Positions 43,954 to 53,331 of a stretch of DNA of 64,000 bases are shown here, one piece after another. The DNA is from Thiosocius sp942490985 (GTDB lineage Bacteria; Pseudomonadota; Gammaproteobacteria; Chromatiales; Chromatiaceae), in contig CALNYW010000003.1 of NCBI GenBank assembly GCA_942490985.1, forward strand, positions 1 through 64,000, written 5' to 3'. Positions within the stretch are counted from its first letter, which is position 1. Each line of letters opens with the position of its first letter. The notes under the pieces are model-generated. The model worked only from the letters and a program-made list of their open reading frames with translations, made no database searches and was not told the DNA's origin. The translations under genes were made by a program, and so were the position numbers.

Positions 43954-44902
43954 TCGGTTCGCTGCGCTGCTGTTTGCAGCCGGGCTGATCGCCCAGGCAC
44001 AGGCCAACAACGCCGACCCGCTGGATTTGTTGGACCGCATGAACAATGCAATCCGATCCCTCGACTACGAGGGGAGATTTGTCGTTCAGTCGGGTGACCG
44101 ACTTGACGCGCTATACATCGTGCACCGCATCAGCGGCGGCAGTGAGATGGAACGGGTGGTGTCGTTGACGGGCGAGCCGCGTGAGGTCATCCGAGGGAAT
44201 GACGCTGTCGCCTGCCTGGTGCCTGGCAGCGACGAGCCGATCAGCCTCGGTCGACGCGCCCAGGGCCGCTCATACTCACCGCTGACCGCCATCGACGGAC
44301 GGCAGCTGCGCGAGTTTTACGACTTTTCGCTGTTGGATTCTGAGCGTGTGGCGGGTCGGGAAACCTATCAGATAGTGGTGCAGCCCCGCGACAAACTGCG
44401 CTTTGGCTTCCGTCTTTTCATCGACCAGCAGTCCAGTCTCCCATTGCGGTCGGTGATGGTCGATGGTGAGAACAAAACGCTTTCACAGATGATGTTCACC
44501 GAACTCAGGGTAGGTGAGGGTGTGACCCCGATCGAGCGAGACCTTGCCGCTTTAGCCATCGCCAAAGCAGACCCCGGTGACTGGCAGCCGCTGGAAAGGC
44601 TGGCACCGGCAGCCTGGAAGTTTGAGCAGGCGCCGCCTGGGTTTCGGTTAAACGTTCATCGGCGCAGGGCGCTACCCGACAAATCTGCCGAGCTGGAACA
44701 CTTTATCTTCTCGGACGGACTTGCGACGGTATCAGTCTATGTGCAGCCAGCGCAGCCCGAGCAACCTATTTCAGGTGTCTCGCGGCATGGGGCCGCTAAC
44801 GCGGTAGGGCGGTTACTCGGTGATCACGAAGTAATCGTCGTCGGCGAAGCGCCCGTCGAGACGCTGCAACTTTTCGCCCAGGCTATCCAGACGTCGAAAT
44901 GA
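43940..44902 (+). CDS. rseB: Sigma-E regulatory protein RseB (MucB)
   Basis: A signal peptide ending AQAQA precedes the LolA-like domain (DPLDLLDRMNNAIRSLDYEG) and the smaller C-terminal domain (GFRLNVHRRRALPDK onward). It shields RseA and senses lipopolysaccharide or mislocalised lipoproteins. Its overlap with rseA suggests translational coupling; it overlaps rseC by 4 bases. Confidence 0.92.
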   Translation: MRVADRFAALLFAAGLIAQAQANNADPLDLLDRMNNAIRSLDYEGRFVVQSGDRLDALYIVHRISGGSEMERVVSLTGEPREVIRGNDAVACLVPGSDEPISLGRRAQGRSYSPLTAIDGRQLREFYDFSLLDSERVAGRETYQIVVQPRDKLRFGFRLFIDQQSSLPLRSVMVDGENKTLSQMMFTELRVGEGVTPIERDLAALAIAKADPGDWQPLERLAPAAWKFEQAPPGFRLNVHRRRALPDKSAELEHFIFSDGLATVSVYVQPAQPEQPISGVSRHGAANAVGRLLGDHEVIVVGEAPVETLQLFAQAIQTSK

Positions 44903-45423
44903 TTGAAGAGCAGGCTCGCGTGATTGCCGTGCGAACGGGAACTGCCACGCTCGCTATCGAACGGCAGTCAGCTTGCGGCAGTTGCAACGCCAGCGGTGGT
45001 TGCGGCACCGCCCTCCTGGCGGATTGGTTTCCAAAAAGACGAATGACCCTGCAGGTGGACGATTCGATTGGCGTTTCAGCCGGGGATCTCGTTGTCGTAG
45101 GGCTCGATGACGGCCTGCTACAAAAGGCCGCTTTCAAGCTCTATGCGCTGCCGCTGGTCGGGCTATTGGGCGGTGCCGTCATCGGCCAGTTGATCGGTGG
45201 TCGACTCGGGCTACCGCCGGAACTTGCCAGCATCCTTCTCGGTCTATTGGGCGTGACAATGGCGCTTTTTTACCTCGGCAAGAGCTCGAGCGGCGCTGGC
45301 ACCACACAAAACAGCGACGTGCGCCTATTGCGCGTTGTGACATATGGCTTTGCCGAACAGGGTACCGTTAGCGTACCGGTAGACGGGCTAACGAAGCATC
45401 AAAATGAAAAGCAAGGGACCTAG
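44899..45423 (+). CDS. rseC: SoxR-reducing/RseC family protein
   Basis: The cysteine motif CGSCNASGGCGTALLA near residue 25 and two adjacent membrane helices (about 88-130, YALPLVGLLGGAVIGQL and further) match RseC. Its role in the sigma-E pathway is modest and biochemically unclear; homologues are linked with the Rnf/Rsx electron system. It ends one base before the degP ATG. Confidence 0.9.
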   Translation: MIEEQARVIAVRTGTATLAIERQSACGSCNASGGCGTALLADWFPKRRMTLQVDDSIGVSAGDLVVVGLDDGLLQKAAFKLYALPLVGLLGGAVIGQLIGGRLGLPPELASILLGLLGVTMALFYLGKSSSGAGTTQNSDVRLLRVVTYGFAEQGTVSVPVDGLTKHQNEKQGT

Positions 45424-45424
45424 G

Positions 45425-46855
45425 ATGACAAGACTTCAGCTACGCGGACAGGGCGTTTGGTTAGCCGCTGCAATCGCAATGATTTTTGCCGTATCAGGAC
45501 ATGCCCGGTCGTCGCTACCGGATTTCACAGAACTGGCCGCGCAAAACAGTCCGGCAGTGGTCAACATCAGCACCGAGCAAAAATCCTCAGTGAAGCAACA
45601 GCTTCCGGAAGGATTCTCGATGCCTGAGATCCCCGAGGGCAGCCCTTTCAGCGATCTGTTCAAGCACTTCTTCGGCGAGGGCCTCGAAGGCATGCCCGAG
45701 CGGGAGAGCCGCTCGCTGGGCTCCGGTTTTGTGGTGTCGTCGGACGGCTACATCCTGACCAACCATCACGTGGTGGCCGATGCCGAAAAGATCCAGGTGC
45801 GCTTCAGTGACCGCCGTTTTTATGACGCCGAGGTCATTGGGTCGGACAAAGCCAGCGATGTAGCGCTGATCAAGATCGACGCGACCGATTTGCCGACCGT
45901 GAAGGTCGGCAAAAGTAAATCGCTGGACGTGGGCGAGTGGGTACTGGCAATTGGCTCGCCCTTCGGTTTTGATCACACCGTGACCGCGGGTATTGTCAGC
46001 GCCAAAGGCCGTAGTCTGCCGAGTGAAAATTACGTGCCTTTTATCCAGACCGACGTTGCGATTAATCCGGGCAATTCCGGCGGTCCACTGTTCAACCTTG
46101 ACGGTGAGGTCGTCGGGATCAACTCCCAGATCTACAGTCGAACCGGCGGCTTCATGGGGCTGTCATTCGCGATCCCCATCGAGCTGGCTATGAACGTTGC
46201 CGACCAACTGCGCGAGACAGGTAGTGTCGCCCGTGGTTACCTCGGCGTGCTGATCCAGGATGTCGACCGCGATTTGGCCGAGTCGTTCGGCATGACACAA
46301 CCGTACGGCGCGCTGGTCTCTCGCGTGATGCCAGGCTCGCCGGCGGCCGATGCCGGTCTGCAAGTCGGCGATATCATTATTGAGTTCAAAGGCCAGCGTC
46401 TGCTGAACTCCAGCCAGCTGCCACCGCTGGTCGGCACAACGCGCGTCGAGTCGACCGCCGAGCTGACGGTTCTGCGCAACGGCAAGGAGCGGAAGATGCC
46501 GATCACGATCGGCCGTCTGCCAGATGACGACACCATCGCTGGTAATGCTGCCCAGCCATCGGCGCCCGACGAGATCGCACAGCTCGGTCTTTCCGTCATC
46601 GATATCACGCCAGAGGTCCGTGCAGAACTCGGTATCGAGGAGGAAGGCGGAGCCCTGGTCGGCAAGGTGGTCCCGGGGACGGCCCAGGACGCTGGGTTTC
46701 GACGGGGAGACGTCGTCCTAAAGTTCAATCTGATCGACGTCCAAGGCGCTGACCACCTCCGCGAGCTTATCGAGGCGGCGGAAGGGGATATTGTCCCCGT
46801 GCTGATCCGCCGGGGCGACAACCGGCAGTTCATCGCACTGCGACTTGACGGCTGA
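45425..46855 (+). CDS. degP: Periplasmic serine protease DegP/MucD
   Basis: The start MTRLQLRGQGVWL is favoured by AGGGACC just upstream. A signal peptide ends in GHARS. The trypsin-like domain has H in TNHHVVADAEKI, D in SDVALIKIDAT and S in NPGNSGGPLFNLDG; two PDZ domains follow (RGYLGVLIQDVD and LGLSVIDITPEV). It degrades misfolded envelope proteins and is in the sigma-E operon, as mucD is in pseudomonads. Confidence 0.95.
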   Translation: MTRLQLRGQGVWLAAAIAMIFAVSGHARSSLPDFTELAAQNSPAVVNISTEQKSSVKQQLPEGFSMPEIPEGSPFSDLFKHFFGEGLEGMPERESRSLGSGFVVSSDGYILTNHHVVADAEKIQVRFSDRRFYDAEVIGSDKASDVALIKIDATDLPTVKVGKSKSLDVGEWVLAIGSPFGFDHTVTAGIVSAKGRSLPSENYVPFIQTDVAINPGNSGGPLFNLDGEVVGINSQIYSRTGGFMGLSFAIPIELAMNVADQLRETGSVARGYLGVLIQDVDRDLAESFGMTQPYGALVSRVMPGSPAADAGLQVGDIIIEFKGQRLLNSSQLPPLVGTTRVESTAELTVLRNGKERKMPITIGRLPDDDTIAGNAAQPSAPDEIAQLGLSVIDITPEVRAELGIEEEGGALVGKVVPGTAQDAGFRRGDVVLKFNLIDVQGADHLRELIEAAEGDIVPVLIRRGDNRQFIALRLDG

Positions 46856-46922
46856 GCGGCTTTTGCCACTCACCGACGGGCAGGGTTGGTAAGACAGCTT
46901 TCCGGCCAGGCCGCGGTTTCTG

Positions 46923-46928
46923 TATACT
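46923..46928 (+). promoter_or_regulatory. Candidate -10 box between degP and lepA
   Basis: TATACT lies 28 bases before a strong terminator. A -35 is weak (TTTCCG, 18 bases upstream). If active it would yield a transcript of about 55 bases. Confidence 0.35.
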
Positions 46929-46955
46929 CCCCTGTCAGGAAGAAAGACGCCTATT

Positions 46956-46989
46956 AAAACGGAACGTCCCGCCGGGTCGTTCCGTTTTT
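46956..46989 (+). terminator. Strong intrinsic terminator between degP and lepA
   Basis: AAAACGGAACG pairs with CGTTCCGTTTT around an 11-base inner hairpin (CCCG-GGG); a T run closes it. The leading As make it usable in both directions. It separates the sigma-E operon from lepA. Confidence 0.85.
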
Positions 46990-47119
46990 GATTGTTGGAC
47001 GCGTGTCCGTTAGGACAGCTCCTCGTTGGAGGCGACAACTCGATTAATGCGGTGGTCGCTGGGGCCGTTTCAACGCCCACGAGTGCGTCCGCAAACAGGT
47101 CTCCCATTAGATTCAGCGC

Positions 47120-48925
47120 ATGACCGATCTCAGTCACATACGAAATTTTTCGATCATCGCGCACATCGATCATGGCAAATCAACCATTGCTGACCGTTTC
47201 ATCCAGGTTTGTGGCGGTCTGGCGGAACGCGAGATGGCGGCGCAGGTGCTCGATTCCATGGACCTCGAGCGCGAGCGCGGCATCACGATCAAGGCGCAAT
47301 CCGTTACCCTGGCTTATACGGCGAAAGACGGCCAGACCTACGAACTGAACTTTATCGACACGCCCGGCCACGTCGATTTCTCGTACGAAGTCTCCCGTTC
47401 CCTGGCGGCCTGCGAAGGCGCCTTGCTTGTCGTCGATGCCGCACAAGGCGTTGAAGCGCAAAGCGTTGCCAACTGCTACACGGCCATCGAGCAGAATCTT
47501 GAAGTCCTGCCGGTGCTGAACAAGATCGACCTGCCGTCGGCGGAACCGGACCGAGTCGTAACCGAGATAGAGGAGATCATCGGTATCGATGCCTCGGACG
47601 CGTTGCACGTCAGCGCGAAAACCGGCCTCGGCATTCCCGATCTCCTCGAGGCCCTGATTGCCAATATTCCGCCACCCAAAGGGGATCCCGAGGCACCACT
47701 GCAGGCGCTGATCATTGACTCCTGGTTCGATACCTACGTCGGGGTGATTTCGCTGATCCGTGTCGTCAACGGCGTGATCCGGCCAAAGGACAAGATGCGC
47801 ATCATGTCGACGGGGCGCGTGTTCCAAGTCGAGAAGGTCGGTGTATTCACACCAAAGCGGACCGACAGGCCGCTGTTGTCGACCGGTGACGTCGGCTACG
47901 TCATCGCCGGAATCAAGGAGGTCGATGGCGCGCCGGTCGGAGACACGTTGACCCTGGAGAACCGGCGGGCCGCCGGGCCGCTACCGGGGTTCCAAGAGAT
48001 GCGGCCGCGGGTGTTCGCCGGTTTGTATCCGGTCAGCTCGGATGACTATGAATCTTTCCGTGATGCGTTGCAGAAACTCAAGCTCAACGACGCGGCATTG
48101 CACTATGAGCCCGAGACATCGCAAGCCCTTGGCTTCGGTTTTCGTTGTGGCTTTCTCGGCATGCTGCATATGGAAATCGTGCAGGAGCGACTCGAACGCG
48201 AATACGACCTCGACCTGATCACAACGGCGCCCACCGTTGTCTACGAGGTGCGGCTGAACGATGGCACGGTGCTACAAATCGACAATCCGGCCGCGTTACC
48301 TGAGCCGGGCAAGTTCAACGAAGTCCGCGAACCGATCATCGAGGCGCACATCCTGGTCCCACAGGACCACCTCGGTAACGTTATCGCGCTGTGTATCGAG
48401 AAACGCGGTGTGCAGAAAAACCTCCAGTACCTTGGCGGGCAGGTCCAACTGGTTTACGAATTGCCGATGAACGAGGTGGTGTTGGATTTCTTTGATCGTT
48501 TGAAATCCGTCAGCCGCGGCTACGCCTCCTTCGAATATGAATTCAAACGCTTTGAGGCCTCATCGTTGGTCAAGCTGGACATTTTGATCAATGGTGAAAA
48601 AGTTGATGCGTTGTCACTCATCGTGCATCGCGACAATTGCGAAAGCCGCGGGCGGGAATTGACCGAGAAGATGAAAGAAATCATCCCCCGCCAGATGTTT
48701 GAGGTGGCGATACAGGCCGCCATTGGCAGCAAGATCATCGCGCGTTCGACTGTCAAAGCACTGCGCAAAAATGTGACTGCCAAATGCTACGGCGGCGATG
48801 TCACACGCAAGCGTAAGCTGCTTGAAAAGCAAAAGGCCGGCAAGAAACGCATGAAACAGGTAGGGCGCGTGGAAATTCCGCAAGAAGCCTTTCTCGCAGT
48901 GTTGCAGGTAGGCAAAGATAAATAG
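47120..48925 (+). CDS. lepA: Elongation factor 4
   Basis: A 601-residue translational GTPase: AHIDHGKSTIADRFIQ (G1), RGITIKAQ (G2), DTPGHVDFSYEV (G3), NKIDLPSA (G4), with the LepA-specific C-terminal domain (KKRMKQVGRVEIPQEAF). It remodels ribosomes under stress and precedes lepB. Its 264-base leader contains the degP terminator. Confidence 0.97.
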   Translation: MTDLSHIRNFSIIAHIDHGKSTIADRFIQVCGGLAEREMAAQVLDSMDLERERGITIKAQSVTLAYTAKDGQTYELNFIDTPGHVDFSYEVSRSLAACEGALLVVDAAQGVEAQSVANCYTAIEQNLEVLPVLNKIDLPSAEPDRVVTEIEEIIGIDASDALHVSAKTGLGIPDLLEALIANIPPPKGDPEAPLQALIIDSWFDTYVGVISLIRVVNGVIRPKDKMRIMSTGRVFQVEKVGVFTPKRTDRPLLSTGDVGYVIAGIKEVDGAPVGDTLTLENRRAAGPLPGFQEMRPRVFAGLYPVSSDDYESFRDALQKLKLNDAALHYEPETSQALGFGFRCGFLGMLHMEIVQERLEREYDLDLITTAPTVVYEVRLNDGTVLQIDNPAALPEPGKFNEVREPIIEAHILVPQDHLGNVIALCIEKRGVQKNLQYLGGQVQLVYELPMNEVVLDFFDRLKSVSRGYASFEYEFKRFEASSLVKLDILINGEKVDALSLIVHRDNCESRGRELTEKMKEIIPRQMFEVAIQAAIGSKIIARSTVKALRKNVTAKCYGGDVTRKRKLLEKQKAGKKRMKQVGRVEIPQEAFLAVLQVGKDK

Positions 48926-48968
48926 GTGTCACGGGGCCTGAACGGGGCCGCTGTGCTGGAACAAAAAA

Positions 48969-49811
48969 ATGCAATCGATTTTGGTTTTTGGCTTTTTCGC
49001 TTTTCTGGTTTGGGTAGTCATCGCATTAGGGATCGAGCCCGCGCTGGCACTGGCATCGGTCGTTACCGGTGCCGTGTGGCTGGTCTACAGACTGATCAAA
49101 GGAAAGACCGGTGACGATCCTTTGCCGACGTCGGTCGAATATGCACGGTCGTTTTTCCCGATCTTCCTTGTCGTGCTGCTACTAAGGGCCTTTTTGGTCG
49201 AGCCGTTCCGCATACCGTCCGGATCCATGATGCCGACACTGTTGGTTGGCGACTTCATCCTGGTCAACAAATTCACCTACGGCATACGGCTGCCCGTTAC
49301 CAAGACCAAGTTGATACCGCTGAGCGAGCCGGAGCGGGGCGACATCGTGGTCTTCCGTTGGCCGGTGAATCCGCGGCTCGACTACATTAAGCGCGTTGTC
49401 GGCTTGCCTGGTGACCGGATCGGTTACCAGCAAAAAACCCTTTTCATTAACGGTACGCCAGCTCCGGTCGATGTTGTTGGACAATATCAACCTGAAGGTT
49501 CGGGGATGCGGGCCCTGGGTTCAATCGAAGGGCGCGAGTCACTCGGAGGAACGCCACATCCCGTATTGGTCAACCCCTTGGCACCGGACTTCAGCCCCTC
49601 GTGTCGCTTTATGGCGAACCAGGAGGTCGTCGTTCCCGAAGGCCACTACCTAATGATTGGTGATAATCGGGACGACAGCAACGATGGCCGGTGTTGGGGG
49701 TTTGTTCCCGAGGAAAATTTAGTCGGCAAGGCCTTTTTCATCTGGATGAGTTGGGACTGGAAACGGTCTGGCTTCCTGGCGTTCAGCCGGATAGGTACGA
49801 TCGGCGATTAA
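48969..49811 (+). CDS. lepB: Signal peptidase I
   Basis: Two N-terminal membrane segments (about 1-40 and 60-78) precede the catalytic domain with nucleophile S86 in RIPSGSMMPTLLVGD, base K141 in YIKRVVGLPGDR and the late GDNRDDSNDGRCWGFVP. It removes signal peptides of secreted proteins. It follows lepA by 43 bases, in the usual lepA-lepB-rnc-era order. Confidence 0.96.
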   Translation: MQSILVFGFFAFLVWVVIALGIEPALALASVVTGAVWLVYRLIKGKTGDDPLPTSVEYARSFFPIFLVVLLLRAFLVEPFRIPSGSMMPTLLVGDFILVNKFTYGIRLPVTKTKLIPLSEPERGDIVVFRWPVNPRLDYIKRVVGLPGDRIGYQQKTLFINGTPAPVDVVGQYQPEGSGMRALGSIEGRESLGGTPHPVLVNPLAPDFSPSCRFMANQEVVVPEGHYLMIGDNRDDSNDGRCWGFVPEENLVGKAFFIWMSWDWKRSGFLAFSRIGTIGD

Positions 49812-49884
49812 TCGGCTTTTTCAAGCCAACGCGCAGAGCTGCCGCTACATCGGATAACCTTGCATCTTGGGAGGTCGCATAATC

Positions 49885-50268
49885 ATGGTGAACGGAATGC
49901 AAAACCGACAAAAAGGCATGACGATGGTGGGTTGGATGTTTGTCATCGCCGTGGCCGTGTTCTTCGTTCTTATTGGCGTCAAAATGGTCCCCACTTACAT
50001 GGAAAACTATTCCATCAAGCAAGTGCTGGCGAATATGGAACAAGACCGGACCGTCCGAAAGATGACACCAAAGCAAATGAAAGACTCATTTTTCAAACGG
50101 CTTAAAATCAACAGCGTCTATGAATTCGATCGGAAGTGGGTAACGCTCAAGAAAGAGAAAAACGGAACGCGTTTTTCCGTCGAGTACGAGATCCGCAAGC
50201 CGGTAGCCGGCAACGTCGCGATCGTTATGGCTTTCTCTGATTCGGTGGTGTTTGACACGAGTCCATGA
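49885..50268 (+). CDS. DUF4845 family small membrane protein
   Basis: The start MVNGMQNRQKGMTMV at 49885 has GGGAGG upstream. One membrane helix (MFVIAVAVFFVLIGVKMVP) is preceded by a short region like a pseudopilin leader and followed by a soluble domain ending SVVFDTSP. The family is always between lepB and rnc in many proteobacteria; function unknown. It overlaps rnc by 4 bases. Confidence 0.88.
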   Translation: MVNGMQNRQKGMTMVGWMFVIAVAVFFVLIGVKMVPTYMENYSIKQVLANMEQDRTVRKMTPKQMKDSFFKRLKINSVYEFDRKWVTLKKEKNGTRFSVEYEIRKPVAGNVAIVMAFSDSVVFDTSP

Positions 50269-50933
50269 CGCGACTGCAACAGCGCCTTGGTTATACCTTT
50301 AAAGACGCCGAGCTTCTACAACGCGCTCTGTCTCATCGCAGTGTCGGCGCGGGGAACAACGAGCGCCTGGAGTTTCTCGGCGACGCGCTGCTAGGGTTCG
50401 AGGTGGCCGACCACCTGTACCGGCAGGAGCAAGATGCCGATGAAGGCCAGCTCAGTCGTATGCGCGCCCACCTCGTGAAGCGCGAAACCCTGGCAGAAAT
50501 TGCCCGTGAACTGCAACTCGGCGATATCTTGCACCTGGGCCCCGGTGAACTCCGTAGTGGCGGCCAATCGCGCGATTCCATCCTCGCGGATTCGGTTGAA
50601 GCGATAATCGCCGCAGTGTACCTCGACGGCGGCATCGACCAAGCACGCAAACTGATTCGCAAGTTACTTGGCGCGCGTCTGGCCAAACCGACCGCGGAGA
50701 CACAACGAAAAGATGCCAAGACAAGCTTGCAGGAACACCTCCAAGCGATAGGCAAACCGCTGCCGAACTATGAGGTGGTGTCGATCACCGGTGAGCCGCA
50801 TGATCAGACGTTCCGGGTGCTGTGCACAACCGACTTGGCCCCCGATACCATTGGCGAAGCGGGCAGTCGTCGCAAAGCCGAACAGGTCGCTGCCCGTGCG
50901 ATGCTGAGTCTTCTACAGGAAAAGACCCAATGA
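50265..50933 (+). CDS. rnc: Ribonuclease III
   Basis: The catalytic signature ERLEFLGDALLGFEVAD near 35-50, DSVEAIIAAVYLDGG near 110-125 (second acidic pair) and the double-stranded RNA-binding domain (KTSLQEHLQAIGKPLPNYEV) are in order. The usual valine in the signature is leucine. It processes rRNA and degrades duplex RNA; it overlaps era by 4 bases. Confidence 0.96.
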   Translation: MTRLQQRLGYTFKDAELLQRALSHRSVGAGNNERLEFLGDALLGFEVADHLYRQEQDADEGQLSRMRAHLVKRETLAEIARELQLGDILHLGPGELRSGGQSRDSILADSVEAIIAAVYLDGGIDQARKLIRKLLGARLAKPTAETQRKDAKTSLQEHLQAIGKPLPNYEVVSITGEPHDQTFRVLCTTDLAPDTIGEAGSRRKAEQVAARAMLSLLQEKTQ

Positions 50934-51817
50934 CTTTCCGGTCCGGTTATACCGTTCTACTTGGCCGCCCTAACGTCGGTAAATCGACGCTGCTCAACAA
51001 ACTGCTCGGCCAGAAGCTGGCGATTACATCGCATAAGCCCCAGACAACACGCCATCGGATTCTCGGCATCCACAGCAGCGAACAGGGACAGATCGTATTC
51101 ATTGATACGCCGGGGTTACACGAGCGTGGCACCAAAGCAATGAATCGCTATCTCAACCGCACGGCACATACCGCGCTGTTGGACGTCGACCTCGTGCTGT
51201 TTGTCGTGCAGGCCTGTGCCTGGACCGAGGAGGATGCCAGCGTATTGACGGCGATTAAGCGTGCCGGCATCGCGACGATTGCGGTTGTCAACAAGATCGA
51301 TCTCATTTCGCAGAAACAAGCATTGTTACCATTCATCGCGGAGTTGTCGGCAAGGCATGACTTCGTCGAGGTGATACCAGTGTCCGCCCAGTCGGGCGAC
51401 AACATCGAGCTGCTGCTGTCACGCGTGCTCGCAGGGCTGCCGGCTGGCGAGGCAATCTTTCCTGAAGATCAGATCAGTGACCGCTCCGAGCGTTTTTTTG
51501 CCGCCGAATTGCTCCGCGAGCAGCTGATTCGCCGCTATCACCGTGAATTGCCCTATGCGGTAACCGTGGAGATCGAGCGTTTCGTCGAGCAAGATGGGCG
51601 CTATGAGATAGCTGCCGTGATTTGGGTCGAACGTGAAGGTCAGCGAGCCATTTTGCTGGGCAAGAATGGTCAAGCGATGAAAGAGGCCGCCACGGCAGCG
51701 CGGATGGCGATGATCGATTTTTTTCAAACCCGCGTGCATCTCGATGTGTGGGTCAAGGTCAAGAAGAACTGGTCAAACGAAGAGGCCAGTCTGGTCCAAC
51801 TCGGCTACACGGATTAG
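50930..51817 (+). CDS. era: GTPase Era
   Basis: G motifs GRPNVGKSTLLN, DTPGLHERG and NKIDL, followed by the KH domain (GQRAILLGKNGQAMKE). The start MTFRSGYTVLLGR overlaps the rnc stop. Era binds the 3' end of 16S rRNA and assists small-subunit assembly. A longer in-frame start inside rnc is rejected. Confidence 0.96.
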   Translation: MTFRSGYTVLLGRPNVGKSTLLNKLLGQKLAITSHKPQTTRHRILGIHSSEQGQIVFIDTPGLHERGTKAMNRYLNRTAHTALLDVDLVLFVVQACAWTEEDASVLTAIKRAGIATIAVVNKIDLISQKQALLPFIAELSARHDFVEVIPVSAQSGDNIELLLSRVLAGLPAGEAIFPEDQISDRSERFFAAELLREQLIRRYHRELPYAVTVEIERFVEQDGRYEIAAVIWVEREGQRAILLGKNGQAMKEAATAARMAMIDFFQTRVHLDVWVKVKKNWSNEEASLVQLGYTD

Positions 51818-51823
51818 CCGTCC

Positions 51824-52504
51824 GTGCCAGCGAGCGTGCTATCGCCAGCATTTGTTCTGCATGCGCGGCGTTATGGCGACACCAGCCAGTTGGTGGAGCT
51901 CTTCGATCGCGAACAAGGGCGTGCCGTATGTGTCGCAAAGGGCGCCTTAACCGGAAAGCGTTTTCCACGCCTGCAACCCTTCCAACCGTTACTGATTGCG
52001 CTGAGTGGGCGCGGTGAGGTCCAGAATCTGACCGCGGCCGAAATCGCCGGGCCACCCGTGCATCTCACCGGGAAGCAACTGTACTGTGGCCTGTACGTCA
52101 ACGAATTGGTCCTCAAGCTGACTGCTCGGGCCGATCCGTCGAGTGTGCTCTATGACGACTACGTGAAGGCACTGACGGGCCTGCAGCACCAGACACCGGC
52201 AGACCCGGTTCTGCGAACCTTTGAAGTCAAACTTCTGCATCACCTCGGACACGCCCTGATTCTCGACCGAGACGCCGGCGGTTCAGCGATAGATCCTGAC
52301 CGTCGATACTGCTATGCAGTTGAAAGCGGGCCTGAATGCTCGGGACAGCCGGATGCCCCTTTTTCGGGCAAGCTGTTTCATGCGCTGACCAGCTGCACGT
52401 TCGACGACCTGCAGATTCAGCGTGAGGCACGTGTTTTCATGCGTGCTGTATTGGATCATCATCTGGAAGGGAGAGTGATCCGCAGTCGTGACTTGTTCCG
52501 GTGA
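51824..52504 (+). CDS. recO: DNA repair protein RecO
   Basis: The OB-fold start ASVLSPAFVLHARRYGDTSQL and helical C-terminal part (YCGLYVNELVLKLTARADP, FEVKLLHHLGHALIL) match RecO. The start is a GTG 6 bases after era. Cysteines of the zinc loop of some RecO forms appear only in part. It loads RecA with RecR in gap repair. Confidence 0.93.
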   Translation: MPASVLSPAFVLHARRYGDTSQLVELFDREQGRAVCVAKGALTGKRFPRLQPFQPLLIALSGRGEVQNLTAAEIAGPPVHLTGKQLYCGLYVNELVLKLTARADPSSVLYDDYVKALTGLQHQTPADPVLRTFEVKLLHHLGHALILDRDAGGSAIDPDRRYCYAVESGPECSGQPDAPFSGKLFHALTSCTFDDLQIQREARVFMRAVLDHHLEGRVIRSRDLFR

Positions 52505-52534
52505 CAGCGACCTTGGTTTTGTTGGGAAAGTACA

Positions 52535-53272
52535 GTGATGAATGCCTACGAAAGGCTCCTCGGAGTCAATATCGATCATGTCGCCACGCTGCGTCAGGCC
52601 CGTGGGACGAGATACCCCGAGCCTATCCAGGCCGCATTGGTCGCGGAGCAGGCCGGCGCGGATGGGATCACGCTGCACCTGCGAGAAGATCGCCGACACA
52701 TTCAGGACCGGGATGTCGAGCGGCTGATCGATACGCTACAGACACGCATGAATCTGGAAATGGCAGCGACCCCGGAAATGTTGGCTATCGCTACCCGACT
52801 GGCGCCCGCGGATTGTTGTCTGGTCCCCGAAAAACGTGAAGAGTTGACGACCGAGGGGGGACTTGATGCCGCGGCCGCCATCCCCATGCTCACCGACTAC
52901 TGCGCGGCACTGGCCGAGGCCGGGGTCCGCGTCTCGCTGTTCATCGACGCGGATCCCGCACAGTTGGAAGCCGCCGCGTTGATCGGCGCACCCGTCGTAG
53001 AGATCCACACCGGTCATTATGCCGAAGCCGCCAGTTCAATAGCGCGTCGTGCCGCACTGACCCGAATCGCGGAAGGCGTAGACCGCGGCCTGCAATTGGG
53101 CCTGCAAGTGAATGCAGGCCACGGGCTCGACTATCACAATGTCAAAGCGGTCGCGGCGATCGAGGGCATTGTCGAGTTCAATATCGGCCATGCGATTATC
53201 AGCCGCGCGGTGTTCTCCGGGCTGCATGCTGCCGTCGCCGACATGAAAAATCTCTTGCAGCCGGCCGGCTGA
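52535..53272 (+). CDS. pdxJ: Pyridoxine 5'-phosphate synthase
   Basis: A TIM-barrel of 245 residues: LGVNIDHVATLRQARGT, AEQAGADGITLHLREDRRHI, MAATPEMLAIA, VCLVPE-like CCLVPEKREELTTEGGLD, and NAGHGLDYHNV, IGHAIISRAV. It joins amino-acetone phosphate and deoxyxylulose phosphate in vitamin B6 synthesis. It follows recO, the conserved order. Confidence 0.97.
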   Translation: MMNAYERLLGVNIDHVATLRQARGTRYPEPIQAALVAEQAGADGITLHLREDRRHIQDRDVERLIDTLQTRMNLEMAATPEMLAIATRLAPADCCLVPEKREELTTEGGLDAAAAIPMLTDYCAALAEAGVRVSLFIDADPAQLEAAALIGAPVVEIHTGHYAEAASSIARRAALTRIAEGVDRGLQLGLQVNAGHGLDYHNVKAVAAIEGIVEFNIGHAIISRAVFSGLHAAVADMKNLLQPAG

Positions 53273-53331
53273 GGTCTTTTCTGGCGATTGTGGTTGCGGC
53301 GCCTTCGCGCAAAATCCCCTAAACTTGCGCG

